From NCBI GenBank assembly GCA_963756425.1, contig CAVWNW010000002.1, forward strand, positions 1 to 64,000: a stretch of DNA of 64,000 nucleotides. Reading direction: 5' to 3'. The notes under the pieces were generated by a model. That model was not told the DNA's origin. It searched no databases and was given only the letters and a program-made list of their open reading frames with translations. Positions 37,223-46,279 of the stretch are shown piece after piece. Positions within the stretch are counted from its first letter, which is position 1. Each line of letters starts with the position of its first letter. This DNA comes from DASQUK01 sp963756425 (GTDB taxonomy: Bacteria > Actinomycetota > Acidimicrobiia > Acidimicrobiales > VFJN01). The translations under genes and the position numbers were made by a program.

Positions 37223-39046
37223 TCAGAGAGTTCGCAGGGCGGCTTCGAGCCGCTCGGCGCGCAGGTCCGAGAGCGGCAGGTGGCGGGCATCCATGGCGGC
37301 GGCGAGCCGTCCGGCCAGGCCGAGGTGCGAGTGGCCCGCCGGCTCGACGTCGACTACGACGGCGGGAAGGCGGCGCCGGGCCACGACTGCGGCGGCCGCC
37401 AGGGCGGCCGGGAAGGGTTCGGGACCGGCGGTGGCGCGGCCGTCGGTGACCACGACGAGGATGGGCCGGAGGGTCGGGCTTGCGGCCCGGGCGGCGAGGT
37501 CGACCGCGGTGGTGATCCCCTCGGCCAGCGGAGTCTCGCCACCGGTGGGCAGGCCCTCGAGCCGGCTACGGGCGACCTCGACGCTTCCCGTCGGGCGCAG
37601 CACCACCCGGGCGCCGGCGCCGCCGAAGGTCACGAGTGCGACGCGGTCGCGGCGCTGGTACGCGTCGACGAGCAGGCCGAGCAGTGCGCCCTTCACCGCC
37701 GCCATCCGCCGGTCGGCGCCCATGGAGCCCGAGGCGTCGACGGCGAGGACGAGCAGGTTCCCGGTGCGTGCCTCCCGGCGCGACTCACGTAGGTCATCGG
37801 GCGTGATGCGCCGGTCCGCGTCCGGTTCGGTGGCCCAGCGCTCGGCGGCGGCGGTGAGGGTTGCGACCGGTGCCACCGATCGGGGCGACGCCGGCGCGGG
37901 GCCGGCACCCACGGTCCGGCCCCGGTCGGCGATGGCCGGCGAGCGGCGGCCCGTGGCCGTGGGTTGCTCGGCGCGGGGCGCCCGTAGTGTGGCGATCCGG
38001 GCGACGGGGCCGGGGTCGGCGACGGAGCCCGGCGGTGCCGCACCCGGGCCGTCCCCGCCGGCGCGGTCGCCGTCGGCGCGTTCCGCCTCCTGGTCGTCGT
38101 CGGGATGGCGCTCCTCGCCGTGCGGCGCGGGATCGGCCCGGCCCAGCACTTCGTCCAGCAGGTCGTCCAGGCCGGGAGGCGGTGCGCCGGGCGGATCGAG
38201 CGGCTGGCGGCGCGCACGGTGCGCCAGCACCAGGGGCGCGACCGCGCGGAGATCGGCCGCGGTGATCTCGGTGCGCCGGTGCCATCCGGCCAGCGCCGCG
38301 GCCGCCCGGGCGAGCACCAGGTCGGCGCGCAGGCCTTCGGCCCCGGCGGCGACGCACACCCGGGAGGCGGCCCGGAGCGTGTTCGCATCGAGCGGCGCCG
38401 GCGACGCGTTGCGGAGCCACTCGCGCAGTCCGGCCTCCTCCTGCGCCCAGGCCGCGACGAAGGCCTCGGGGCCGGAATCGAAGGCCACACGTCGGCTCAC
38501 GGCCTCGGCGCGCTCGTCCGGGTCCGGCGAGGTGCGCACGTCGACGGCCAGCCCGAAGCGGTCGAGCAGCTGGGGGCGGAGGTCCCCCTCCTCCGGGTTC
38601 ATCGACCCGACCAGCACGAACCGCGCCGCGTGGGTGTGGGAGACGGCGTCGCGCTCGACCCGGTTCACGCCGGTGGCGGCAACGTCGAGGAGCACGTCGA
38701 CCAGGTGGTCAGCGAGCAGATTGACCTCGTCGACGTAGAGCACGCCGCCGTGCGCGGCGGCGAGCAGGCCCGGCTGGAACCGGACCTCGCCGCCCGTGAG
38801 CGCCGCCGCCAGGTCGAGCGAACCCACGACACGCTCCTCGGTGGCGCCGAGCGGAAGGTCGACGAACGGGGCGCCGTCGCGCAACGCAGCGAGGCCGCGG
38901 GCCAGCGTCGTCTTGGCCGAGCCCTTGTCACCCCGGAGCAGCACGCCGCCGATGGCGGGTTCGACGGCGGCAAGCAGCAGCGCAAGCTTGGCGTCGTCGG
39001 CACCGACGACCGCGCTGAACGGGAACGCTTCGCTCCGCTCGCTCAT
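37223..39046 (-). CDS. Fused ChlI/ChlD-type cobaltochelatase AAA+ and VWA subunit
   Basis: ATPase partner of CobN, the fused form used in place of CobS/CobT. The AAA+ domain has GVLLRGDKGSAKTTLARGLA near residues 28-47 and GVLYVDEVNLLADHLVDVLL near 98. The acidic/proline linker leads to a VWA domain with MIDAS motif VLAVDASGSMGADRR near 430 and a Thr in TGGETPLAEG. From the conserved ATG at 39044-39046 the protein is 607 residues. The frame continues through two 33-residue repeats to ATG 39242-39244, which overlaps the cobN stop, so 673 residues is possible. Confidence 0.92.
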   Translation of the reverse strand: MSERSEAFPFSAVVGADDAKLALLLAAVEPAIGGVLLRGDKGSAKTTLARGLAALRDGAPFVDLPLGATEERVVGSLDLAAALTGGEVRFQPGLLAAAHGGVLYVDEVNLLADHLVDVLLDVAATGVNRVERDAVSHTHAARFVLVGSMNPEEGDLRPQLLDRFGLAVDVRTSPDPDERAEAVSRRVAFDSGPEAFVAAWAQEEAGLREWLRNASPAPLDANTLRAASRVCVAAGAEGLRADLVLARAAAALAGWHRRTEITAADLRAVAPLVLAHRARRQPLDPPGAPPPGLDDLLDEVLGRADPAPHGEERHPDDDQEAERADGDRAGGDGPGAAPPGSVADPGPVARIATLRAPRAEQPTATGRRSPAIADRGRTVGAGPAPASPRSVAPVATLTAAAERWATEPDADRRITPDDLRESRREARTGNLLVLAVDASGSMGADRRMAAVKGALLGLLVDAYQRRDRVALVTFGGAGARVVLRPTGSVEVARSRLEGLPTGGETPLAEGITTAVDLAARAASPTLRPILVVVTDGRATAGPEPFPAALAAAAVVARRRLPAVVVDVEPAGHSHLGLAGRLAAAMDARHLPLSDLRAERLEAALRTL

Positions 39047-39244
39047 GTCGATGTCCTCCCGGGGGCTGCGCCCCCAAACCCCATCGCCCACCGGCTCGCT
39101 GGCGCTCGCGCCTCGGGCCGTCCATGGCTCGCTCCGCTCGCTCATGTCCGTGTCCTCCCGGGGGCTGCGCCCCCAAACCCCATCGCCCACCGGCTCGCTG
39201 GCGCTCGCGCCTCGGGCCGTCCATGGCTCGCTCCGCTCGCTCAT
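39047..39244. repeat. Two tandem 99-bp repeats at the cobN/chlID junction
   Basis: Two nearly identical 99-bp units (39047-39145 and 39146-39244) each end in ATGAGCGAGCGGAGCGA on the minus strand and contain a hairpin GGGGGCGCAGCCCCC. Each adds one in-frame 33-residue unit (MSERSEPWTARGASASEPVG onward) ahead of the chelatase start at 39046, which itself begins MSERSE. The overlap with the cobN stop belongs to the outermost copy. Confidence 0.9.
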
Positions 39245-42200
39245 GTCCGTCGCTCCTCCATGCCCTCCGCCGCCAGGAGCCCGTCGCGGAGAGCATCCCG
39301 GGCGTCGTCGCTGGCGTCCCACAGGCCCCGCTCGTCCGCCTCGAGCAGGCGCTCGCACACGCTCCGGAGCGCCCACGGGTTGGACCGCTCGAAGAACTCG
39401 CGCATGACGGGATCGGTGACGTACGCCTGGGTGACCCGTTCGTACATCCAGTCCTCGACGATCCCGGCCGTGGCGTCGTAGCCGAACAGGTAGTCCACGG
39501 TGGCGGCGACCTCGAAGGCGCCCTTGTAGCCGTGGTCGCGCATCGCGCCGAGCCAGCGGGGGTTGAGGACCCGGGTCCGCACGACGCGGGCCGCCTCCTC
39601 GGCGAGGGCCCGCACCTGCGGCCGGGACGGGTCGGCAGAGTCACCGAACCAGGCCCGGGGCGCGGCGCCGGTGAGCGCCTCGACGGTGGCGACCATGCCG
39701 CCGTGGTCCTGGAAGTAGTCGTCGCTGTCGAAGATGTCGTGCTCGCGGTTGTCCTGGTTCTTCACGGCGACCTCGATGGCTGCGAACCGGCGGCGCACCT
39801 GGTCGGGTGCGACCACGCCGGCGACCCCGCGCCGGTACGCGTGCCCGGACCAGGCCAGGTACACCTCCGCGAGGTCGGCCCGGGTGCGCCACGTCCGGCC
39901 CTCGATCGCCTGGTAGACGCCCGAGCCGTAGGCGCCGGGCCCCGGTCCGAAGACGCGGGCGTCGGCCAGCCCGACAGCGCGGACGGGGTTGTCGTCCGCC
40001 GGCTCGTCGAGGCCGCCGACCAGGGTGACGGCGTCGTCCAGCAGGTCGACCACACCGGGGAAGGCATCGCGGAAGAACCCCGAGATCCGTACGGTCACGT
40101 CGACCCGTGGCCGGCCGAGCTCGCCGAGCGGCACCGCCTCGACGCCCCGGATGCGGCCGGACTGGTCGTCCCAGAGCGGGCGCACGCCCAGCAGGGCGAG
40201 GACCTCAGCCACGTCGTCGCCCTGCGTGCGCATGTTGGCCGTCCCCCACACGACCAGCCCCACGGTGCGTGGATACGCGCCGGTCTCGGCCAGATGGCGT
40301 TCCACGAGCCGGTCGGCCAGCGCGCGGCCGACGTCCCATGCCAGCGGCGAGGGCACCGCCTCGGGATCGACGGAGTAGAAGTTCCGGCCGGTCGGCAGGA
40401 CGTGGGCGGCACCCCGCGTCGGTGCCCCGCTGGGGCCTGCGGGCACGTGGCCACCGGCGAGGCCCGCGAGCAGGTTGGCGATCTCGTCGGATGTGCGCCG
40501 CAGGTTCGGCACCAGCGTGGTGGCGACCCACCGCAGCGTCGGATCGCCCCCCGCGGCCGACGGATCCCAGCGGCGTTCGGCCAGGGCCTCGACGCGGGAC
40601 CGGCACTCTGCCTCCAGCCGGTCGATCTCCCGGGTCACGTCGGACGCAAGGTCGATCCCGAGCTCACCGGCGACCGTGGCGCGCAGGGAGGGCACGGTGC
40701 CCTGGGGCTGGCGACAGATGGCGAGGACGGTGTCGACGAGGCCCGGGCCGGTGGGCGCCCGCCCGAGGATGTGGAGGCCGCCCCGGATCTGGGCATCCTT
40801 CAACGCGCACAGGTAGCCGTCGATGTGGCCGACCATCCCGGCGAAGTCGTCCGGGTCCGGCATCGTCTCGACCCCGAGGTCGTGGACCAGCTCGGACGTG
40901 ACGAGCAGGTCCCACAGCTGGCCGCGGATGGCGGGCAGCTTGGCGGGGTCGAGCGCCTCGATCTTGGCGTACTCGTCGAGGAGCCGTTCGACCCGGGCGA
41001 GCTCGTCGTACGTCTCGGCGCGGGTCATCGGCGGCGGCAGGTGATCGACGACCAGCGCATGCGCCCTGCGCTTGGCCTGGGTGCCCTCCCCGGGGTCGTT
41101 GACCACGAACGGGTACAGCAGGGGCAGGTCGCCGATGGCGGCGTCGGGGGCGCACGCCGCCGACAGGCCGGCACCCTTTCCGGGCAGCCACTCGAGCGTG
41201 CCGTGCTTGCCGAGGTGCACGACGGCGTCGGCTCCCCACTCCGCATCCAGCCACCGGTAGAACGCGAGGTAGTGGTGGGGCGGGGGCAGGTCGGGGCTGT
41301 GGTACGCGGCGATCGGATCCTCGCCGAACCCCCGAGGTGGCTGGACGGCCACCACCGCGGCGCCGAGGTCGATCCCGGCGAAGATCAGGTGGTCGTCGTG
41401 GACGCACACCTTGCCGGGTGCGGGCCCCCACGTCGACTCGACGGCGTCACGGAGGGCGGCGGGCAGGGTAGCGAACCAGGCGTCGTAGTCGTCGACGTGC
41501 AGGCGCCCCGCGGCCATCGTCTGCTGGGCCGGTGTCAGGACGTCGACGTCGTACGAGAGCCCGTCCGCCAGCCGGGCCATCACCGTGTCGGCGTCATCTC
41601 CGACCGGCGCGACGTCGTATCCGGCGCCGCGCAGCGCGTCGAGGACCGCCAGCAGGCTGGCGGGCGTGTCCAGGCCGACCGCATTGCCGATCCGGCTGCG
41701 CTTGGTCGGATACGCCGACAGCACCACCGCGACCCGCTTGCGGCTCGGCGGGGTTCGCCGCAGGTGCGCCAAGCGGGCGGCGAGCCCGGCGACCCGCTCG
41801 ACGCGGTCCGGCACCGCGCGGTGGGCGGACACGGCGACGCCCAGTTCGTCGCCGTCGTCGACCACCTCCTTGAACGCGAACGCCGGCCCGATGATCCGGC
41901 CGTCGAACTCGGGAATGGCGACGCCCAGCGTCACGTCGAGGGGCGACAGGCCGGCGGTGCGGGCGGCCCACGCGTCGGTCGGCCCGGTGGCCACCACGGC
42001 CTGGAGCACGGCGACGCCCAGCGGGTCCAGCGGCGATGCCCAGCCCTCACCACGCCCCGCCGCCCGGGCGTCGCCCGACCGCACCACGCCACCGGCGGCC
42101 CAGGTCGTCGTCACCACCGCGTCGGCGTCGCGCAGCAGGTCGAGCACCGCGGGGGGCGCCCCGTCGGGCCCCGCGCGCAGCGAGTAGCAGTGCACGGGCC

Positions 42201-42780
42201 GCACGTTGGCGCCACGGGCCTCGATGGCATCGCAGAGCTGGTCCACCGGCAGGGTGTTGCCGGCCAGGACGTTGGCCCGGTAGGTCACGACCGCCACGGT
42301 CGGTCGGGCTGGGTCGTGGCCACGCGACCCCAGCAGGCCCACCGACGGGAGGTCGGCGGGTGGCTGGAAGCCGAAGCCCTCGAGCAGGACGGTGTCGGCG
42401 ACGAAGCGCAGGAGGTTGGCCAGGTTGACCGGCCCGCCCGCGGCCCAATAGGCGGCCGCCTCAGTGATGATCCCGGTGGGCGCGGTCGAGAGCGCGGTCA
42501 GCTCCGCGTCGAGCTGTGCCTCCCCGCCGAACGCGAGCAGCGCGACGTGACGCTCGGCGCACGCGCCCCGGAGGCCGTCGAACGGCGCCTCCCACGCCGA
42601 CCGGCCCTTGTGGAGCCGAACCAGCACGGCCCGCACGCCGTCCAACGGCGGCGCCGGCGTGCCGGCGTCGAGCCCGACACCGCCGTAAGCCCGCACCGGC
42701 GGGAACCCGTTCGGGAGTGACTCCACCGCCGCCCGCAGCGCGAGCAGCTCCAAGTCGTTGTTGGCGACGACGAGGATCAT
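39241..42780 (-). CDS. cobN: Cobaltochelatase subunit CobN
   Basis: Large porphyrin-like chelatase subunit that inserts cobalt into hydrogenobyrinate a,c-diamide with an ATPase partner. From ATG at 42778-42780 it is 1179 residues (MILVVANNDLELLALRAAVE). Signatures include VGLLGSRGHDPARPTVAVVT near 195, the CobN/BchH core VHLGKHGTLEWLPGKGAGLS, and NPRWLGAMRDHGYKGAFEVA near the end. A longer open frame upstream is a shadow of the 2Fe-2S gene. The start overlaps that gene's stop as ATGA and the stop overlaps the first ATG of chlID. The chlID neighbour and the riboswitch support cobalt, not magnesium, as the metal. Confidence 0.95.
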   Translation of the reverse strand: MILVVANNDLELLALRAAVESLPNGFPPVRAYGGVGLDAGTPAPPLDGVRAVLVRLHKGRSAWEAPFDGLRGACAERHVALLAFGGEAQLDAELTALSTAPTGIITEAAAYWAAGGPVNLANLLRFVADTVLLEGFGFQPPADLPSVGLLGSRGHDPARPTVAVVTYRANVLAGNTLPVDQLCDAIEARGANVRPVHCYSLRAGPDGAPPAVLDLLRDADAVVTTTWAAGGVVRSGDARAAGRGEGWASPLDPLGVAVLQAVVATGPTDAWAARTAGLSPLDVTLGVAIPEFDGRIIGPAFAFKEVVDDGDELGVAVSAHRAVPDRVERVAGLAARLAHLRRTPPSRKRVAVVLSAYPTKRSRIGNAVGLDTPASLLAVLDALRGAGYDVAPVGDDADTVMARLADGLSYDVDVLTPAQQTMAAGRLHVDDYDAWFATLPAALRDAVESTWGPAPGKVCVHDDHLIFAGIDLGAAVVAVQPPRGFGEDPIAAYHSPDLPPPHHYLAFYRWLDAEWGADAVVHLGKHGTLEWLPGKGAGLSAACAPDAAIGDLPLLYPFVVNDPGEGTQAKRRAHALVVDHLPPPMTRAETYDELARVERLLDEYAKIEALDPAKLPAIRGQLWDLLVTSELVHDLGVETMPDPDDFAGMVGHIDGYLCALKDAQIRGGLHILGRAPTGPGLVDTVLAICRQPQGTVPSLRATVAGELGIDLASDVTREIDRLEAECRSRVEALAERRWDPSAAGGDPTLRWVATTLVPNLRRTSDEIANLLAGLAGGHVPAGPSGAPTRGAAHVLPTGRNFYSVDPEAVPSPLAWDVGRALADRLVERHLAETGAYPRTVGLVVWGTANMRTQGDDVAEVLALLGVRPLWDDQSGRIRGVEAVPLGELGRPRVDVTVRISGFFRDAFPGVVDLLDDAVTLVGGLDEPADDNPVRAVGLADARVFGPGPGAYGSGVYQAIEGRTWRTRADLAEVYLAWSGHAYRRGVAGVVAPDQVRRRFAAIEVAVKNQDNREHDIFDSDDYFQDHGGMVATVEALTGAAPRAWFGDSADPSRPQVRALAEEAARVVRTRVLNPRWLGAMRDHGYKGAFEVAATVDYLFGYDATAGIVEDWMYERVTQAYVTDPVMREFFERSNPWALRSVCERLLEADERGLWDASDDARDALRDGLLAAEGMEERRT

Positions 42781-43460
42781 CGCAGCGAGCAGTCCTCGCA
42801 CAGCGCGCCGTTGGCGGCCGAGGTCTTCCACCACAGACAGCAGGTCGTGCGCCGGTAGCGCCGGTGCGGTTCGACCCAGCTGCCCAGGCGCCCCACGCGG
42901 TGCGGGAGGGCTGCGGTGGCGGCATCGACGCGATCGCCGACGTGTGGACCGGCACCCTCCGCGCAGGCGACGGCGCCGAGGCAGGAGGCGATCGAGGCCG
43001 CGACGTTGCCCCACAGGAGCCGGCGCCCGATCGGGTGGCACGCCCGGAGCGCCTCCCCGAGCGGGTCGAGGTGGCGCCCGAACAGGCGCCCCACCAGCGC
43101 GTCGAGGTCGGCCAGCTCGCAGGCGTCCGGTCCAACGACGAGCGACGAGGGCCGATCCCGGGCGACGCCGACCCCGCTCCCGGACTCCGCGGCGGGATCC
43201 GGTGCCGAGCCCGCCACCACCCACGCCGCCAGCGTCGTCCCGGCGGTGCGGTAGGCGTATCCCTGCCACCACAGCGACGCCAGGACCTGCGGGTTGTCGC
43301 TCCCCCGCCCGCGGGCGGTCGCGGCGATCTCTGCCGCCAGCCGCCCGGGATCGCCGATGAGGTCGGCGGCGAGCAGATCGTCCGGCCCGGGCTGACCCCG
43401 ACGGGCGCGCAGGAACGGGACCAGGCCCGCCACCTCGTCCAGCGACGTCATGGCGTGCAC
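42777..43460 (-). CDS. FhuF-like (2Fe-2S)-binding protein
   Basis: 227 residues. The C-terminus carries CCLWWKTSAANGALCEDC, a Cys-Cys-x12-Cys-x2-Cys pattern like the [2Fe-2S] site of ferric siderophore reductase FhuF. The rest has WWQGYAYRTAGTTLAAWVVA near residues 64-83 and a LLWGNVAASIASCLGAV segment, both FhuF-like. Its place between cbtA and cobN suggests a reductase for a metal or corrin intermediate, but that is inference; a siderophore role is also possible. The start at 43460 gives MHAMTSLDEV; MTSLDEV at 43449-43451 is a second option. Confidence 0.8.
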   Translation of the reverse strand: MHAMTSLDEVAGLVPFLRARRGQPGPDDLLAADLIGDPGRLAAEIAATARGRGSDNPQVLASLWWQGYAYRTAGTTLAAWVVAGSAPDPAAESGSGVGVARDRPSSLVVGPDACELADLDALVGRLFGRHLDPLGEALRACHPIGRRLLWGNVAASIASCLGAVACAEGAGPHVGDRVDAATAALPHRVGRLGSWVEPHRRYRRTTCCLWWKTSAANGALCEDCSLR

Positions 43461-43478
43461 CGCACGGTCGCCGGCACG

Positions 43479-44279
43479 TCAGGAGGTCATGCTGAGCGAT
43501 GCAGGTGCGGGTTGATCAGCTGACGCCCGCCTGCGTTGCGCCTCCGCCACGAGCCAGGCCAAGCCCAGGGTCAGCGTTGCCCAGAGCGCCAGGTTGGCCC
43601 CCAGGGAGGCGACCCGGAAGCGCCAGACCAGCGTCGCGGGCACCGACACCTCGTCGGGCGCCGGGGGCAGAAGGGCGTAGGCCAAGAGCATCGGCACGGC
43701 CACGCCGGCGACCACCGCGGGCAAGCGGCGGTGCTCCGGCCACCCCGCGGCCCGCAGTCGCCGGTCGAGGACCGTGGCGCCCAGACCCAGCGCAGCGGCG
43801 ATGCAGATCACTGCGACGTAGAGGCCCTGACGTTCCGCCAGCGTCCCGGTATCGCCGACGGCCGGCGGGTTCGGCGGGTACTTGAACCACGGAGCGACCG
43901 TGAACGCCCCCGCCAGGATCACGCCCGCGAGCACCACCCGGCGCGCAGGGTCCGGCCGACCCCGGCGCAGGCCGTGAGCCGTCAACGCCAGCAGGGCCCC
44001 GAAGGCGGCGCCGGACAGTGCGTAGGCGCCGAACAGCCCCGCACCCCGCTGGTCGGACCGCGACACCGACGCCTCGTCGTCGTCGTGGGCTGCGGGATCC
44101 TCGGGATGGGCGGCGGCGTTGGCCTCTTCGATGGCGATGGCGTCGTCGACGGCCGGCTCACCGGCGATCAACGCGAACGTGGCACCGACGACGCCGGCGA
44201 GCAGCCCGACAACTGCCGCCGCGACCGCCAGCGACCGCAGGCGCGACGCATCCACCCGCTGCCACAAGCTGCGCATCAT
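43479..44279 (-). CDS. cbtA: Cobalt transporter subunit CbtA
   Basis: Predicted membrane component of the CbtAB cobalt uptake system, found under B12 riboswitches. The 266-residue protein has about five hydrophobic segments. Family signatures are GATFALIAGEPAVDDAIAIE near residues 32-51, PWFKYPPNPPAVGDTGTLAERQ near 133-154 with the typical KYPPNPPAVG core, and an acidic/His-rich loop (AAHPEDPAAHDDDE). It lies 12 bp after cbtB and 18 bp before the 2Fe-2S gene. Substrate cobalt is inferred from family and context. Confidence 0.93.
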   Translation of the reverse strand: MMRSLWQRVDASRLRSLAVAAAVVGLLAGVVGATFALIAGEPAVDDAIAIEEANAAAHPEDPAAHDDDEASVSRSDQRGAGLFGAYALSGAAFGALLALTAHGLRRGRPDPARRVVLAGVILAGAFTVAPWFKYPPNPPAVGDTGTLAERQGLYVAVICIAAALGLGATVLDRRLRAAGWPEHRRLPAVVAGVAVPMLLAYALLPPAPDEVSVPATLVWRFRVASLGANLALWATLTLGLAWLVAEAQRRRASADQPAPASLSMTS

Positions 44280-44291
44280 GGCGAGTGCGAT

Positions 44292-44495
44292 TCAGTGACA
44301 GGGGACGCCGATGAGGTGGCGCCCGTCGTGGAACAGCTCGTGGAAGAAGGTGCCCGCCTGGCCGATCGCATGGGAGACCGGGCCCCCCTCGAAGGTGACG
44401 AGCCACAACAGCCCAACTGCGAGCGCGAGAAGCAGGAACCCTGCCCTCGAGATCGGCGCCGATGCCCCCTGGGGGACTGCGGTGATCGCCGCCAT
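44292..44495 (-). CDS. cbtB: Cobalt transporter subunit CbtB
   Basis: 67-residue single-span membrane protein of the CbtAB system. One hydrophobic helix (AGFLLLALAVGLLWLVTF) is followed by a C-terminal His-rich tail, FFHELFHDGRHLIGVPCH, typical of CbtB and probably metal-binding. The start is ATG at 44493-44495; upstream extension of the frame runs through the riboswitch and is not coding. First gene downstream of the cobalamin riboswitch. Confidence 0.93.
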   Translation of the reverse strand: MAAITAVPQGASAPISRAGFLLLALAVGLLWLVTFEGGPVSHAIGQAGTFFHELFHDGRHLIGVPCH

Positions 44496-44519
44496 GTGGT
44501 ACCTCCATCCTCGTGGAGT

Positions 44520-44715
44520 GGGCGACCTGCCCACCGTCGTCACGGCCGGTCTCCTGGCTCCCGGATCGCCGCTCCCCTCAGCCTTCCCAGGCCCGAAGGC
44601 CCAGTGGCACCCGCGAGGGATCGCTCCCCGGTCACAGTGGCGGGACCGCGTCGGAGTCGCACCGACTTCCCGGATTCGTGACTCCGGGGACGCTACTCGG
44701 GCACGCGCCACCCCG
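44520..44715 (-). promoter_or_regulatory. Cobalamin (AdoCbl) riboswitch upstream of cbtB
   Basis: On the minus strand the core shows GAATCCGGGAAGTCGGTGCG, ACTCCGACGCGGTCCCGCCA followed by CTGTGACCGG, the B12-box-like GTGCCACTGG near 44610, and GGGAGCCAGGAGACCGGCC at about 44548-44566. These are in the order and spacing of the Rfam Cobalamin family. It ends some 25-50 bp before cbtB, consistent with control of the whole cbtBA-cobN-chlID-btuF series. Exact boundaries are approximate. Confidence 0.93.
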
Positions 44716-44884
44716 CTAGCGGGGCGGCTCGCAACACGGCGCCGGAAATCGACGGCCCCCGACGCCGCTGGCTGCGTCCTCGTCCTCGCCGCAGCTACGG
44801 CTGCGCCTTCGTCCTGCGTCCTTGCCACCGACGCCGGATGGCTCGCCGATTTCCGGACGAGCGTCACAAGCCACCCCGCTAGCG
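44707..44884. repeat. Segment bounded by 15-bp direct repeats between the riboswitch and cobB
   Basis: GCCACCCCGCTAGCG occurs at 44707-44721 and again at 44870-44884. Inside, an inverted pair CCGGAAATCG (44742-44751) and CGATTTCCGG (44847-44856) lies near the ends, each next to a GCTCG. The arrangement resembles a small non-autonomous mobile element or a local duplication in the divergent promoter region. No coding potential was recognised. Confidence 0.45.
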
Positions 44885-44893
44885 TCCCGCGTC

Positions 44894-46279
44894 GTGCCGA
44901 TCCTCGGGCCCCGGCTCGTCGTCGCCGGAACCCACTCCGGCGTCGGCAAGACCACGGTGACGACCGGTCTCCTGGCCGCGTTGCGGGCCGCCGGGCACCA
45001 TCCCGCCGCCGCCAAGGTCGGCCCCGACTTCATCGACCCCGGCTACCACGCCCTGGCCTGCGGCCGGCCGCCGCGCAACCTCGACGCCTGGCTCTGCGGC
45101 GCCGCCGCCATCGGACCGCTGGCGGCCCACGCCGGAGAGGGTGCCGATGTGCTCGTCGTCGAAGGCGTGATGGGCATGTTCGACGGCGCCGCCGACGGCA
45201 CGCCCTCGTCCACCGCAGACGTTGCGCGCATCCTGGACGCCCCCGTCCTCCTCGTCGTCGACGCCGAAGCGATGGCCGGCTCCGTCGCCGCAGTCGTCCA
45301 CGGCTTCGCGACCCTCGACCCGGCGGTCCGCCTTGCCGGCGTGGTGCTGAACCGGGTGGCGTCCGATGGCCACGAGGCCATGCTGCGGGAGGCGATCGCA
45401 CCGACCGGCGTGGCGCTGCTCGGGGCGCTCCGGCGGGACGACCGCCTCGTCTGGCGCGACCGTCACCTCGGCCTGGTCCCGGTCGCCGAGGATCCCGCCG
45501 GCGTCGTGCGGTCCGTCGCCGCGCTGGCCGCCGCCGTCGCCGAGCGCGTCGACCTCGGCGCCGTGGTCGGGCTGGCGGAGACGGCCCCACGGCTGGCCGT
45601 CGATCCAGTAGCCCTGCCCTCCCCCGGGCCGGCCGTCCGCGTCGCGGTCGCCACCGGGCGGGCGTTCACGTTCACGTACACGGACACGCTGGATGCGCTC
45701 CGAGCCGGCAGTGCCGAGATCGTGGCGTTCGACCCCCTGGCCGACGAACGGCTCCCCGATCCCCTCGACGGCCTCGTCGTCGGCGGTGGCTTCCCGGAGG
45801 TTCACGCCGCCCGCCTGGCGGGGAACGAGCCGCTCCTCGCCACGGTCCGGTATGCCGTCGCCGCCGGGGTGCCCACGTGGGCCGAATGCGGTGGGCTGCT
45901 CTGGCTCACGAGGTCCGTCGACGGCCGCCCGATGGCCGGCATCGTCCCCGCCACCGCGCGCATGACCGACCAGCTCACGCTCGGTTACCGCGACGCCACC
46001 GTCACCGTCGCCAGCCCACTCGGCCCCGCCGGCACCCGCCTGCGCGCCCACGAGTTCCACTACGCCGCGGTCGATCCCCCGGGCGATGCCCTGGACCTTC
46101 GCAGCCGCTTCGGCCAGGGACGGGCGGGCTTCGCCGGCCCGACTCTCGTCGCGTCGTTCCTCCATCACCACCCCGGGGGCGATCCCTCGGTCGTTGCGGC
46201 GTTCCTGGCCGCCTGCAGGACCGGGGCGGGCGCCCGGGTCAGAGCCAGTCGCGCCAGCGGAACAGCACGTAGAGGGTGA
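44894..46279 (+). CDS. cobB: Cobyrinate (hydrogenobyrinate) a,c-diamide synthase
   Basis: ATP-dependent glutamine amidotransferase amidating the corrin ring a and c carboxylates. The 461-residue protein begins with a P-loop-like LVVAGTHSGVGKTTVTTGLL near residue 9, AKVGPDFIDPGYHALACGRP near 42, and VLVVEGVMGMFDGAADG near 92. The C-terminal amidotransferase-like domain has the Cys in PTWAECGGLLWLTRS near 330 and His in RLRAHEFHYAAVD. GTG at 44894-44896 is chosen; a start at 44822 adds 24 poorly conserved residues. Its end overlaps the convergent corA by 41 bp. Divergent from the riboswitch operon. Confidence 0.93.
   Translation: MPILGPRLVVAGTHSGVGKTTVTTGLLAALRAAGHHPAAAKVGPDFIDPGYHALACGRPPRNLDAWLCGAAAIGPLAAHAGEGADVLVVEGVMGMFDGAADGTPSSTADVARILDAPVLLVVDAEAMAGSVAAVVHGFATLDPAVRLAGVVLNRVASDGHEAMLREAIAPTGVALLGALRRDDRLVWRDRHLGLVPVAEDPAGVVRSVAALAAAVAERVDLGAVVGLAETAPRLAVDPVALPSPGPAVRVAVATGRAFTFTYTDTLDALRAGSAEIVAFDPLADERLPDPLDGLVVGGGFPEVHAARLAGNEPLLATVRYAVAAGVPTWAECGGLLWLTRSVDGRPMAGIVPATARMTDQLTLGYRDATVTVASPLGPAGTRLRAHEFHYAAVDPPGDALDLRSRFGQGRAGFAGPTLVASFLHHHPGGDPSVVAAFLAACRTGAGARVRASRASGTARRG

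Noticed and set aside
42781..43272. N-terminal extension of CobN by 164 residues
   Set aside because: The extension is Arg/Gly/Pro-rich and overlaps the real 2Fe-2S protein gene; the family start MILVVANN has an ATGA overlap with that gene.
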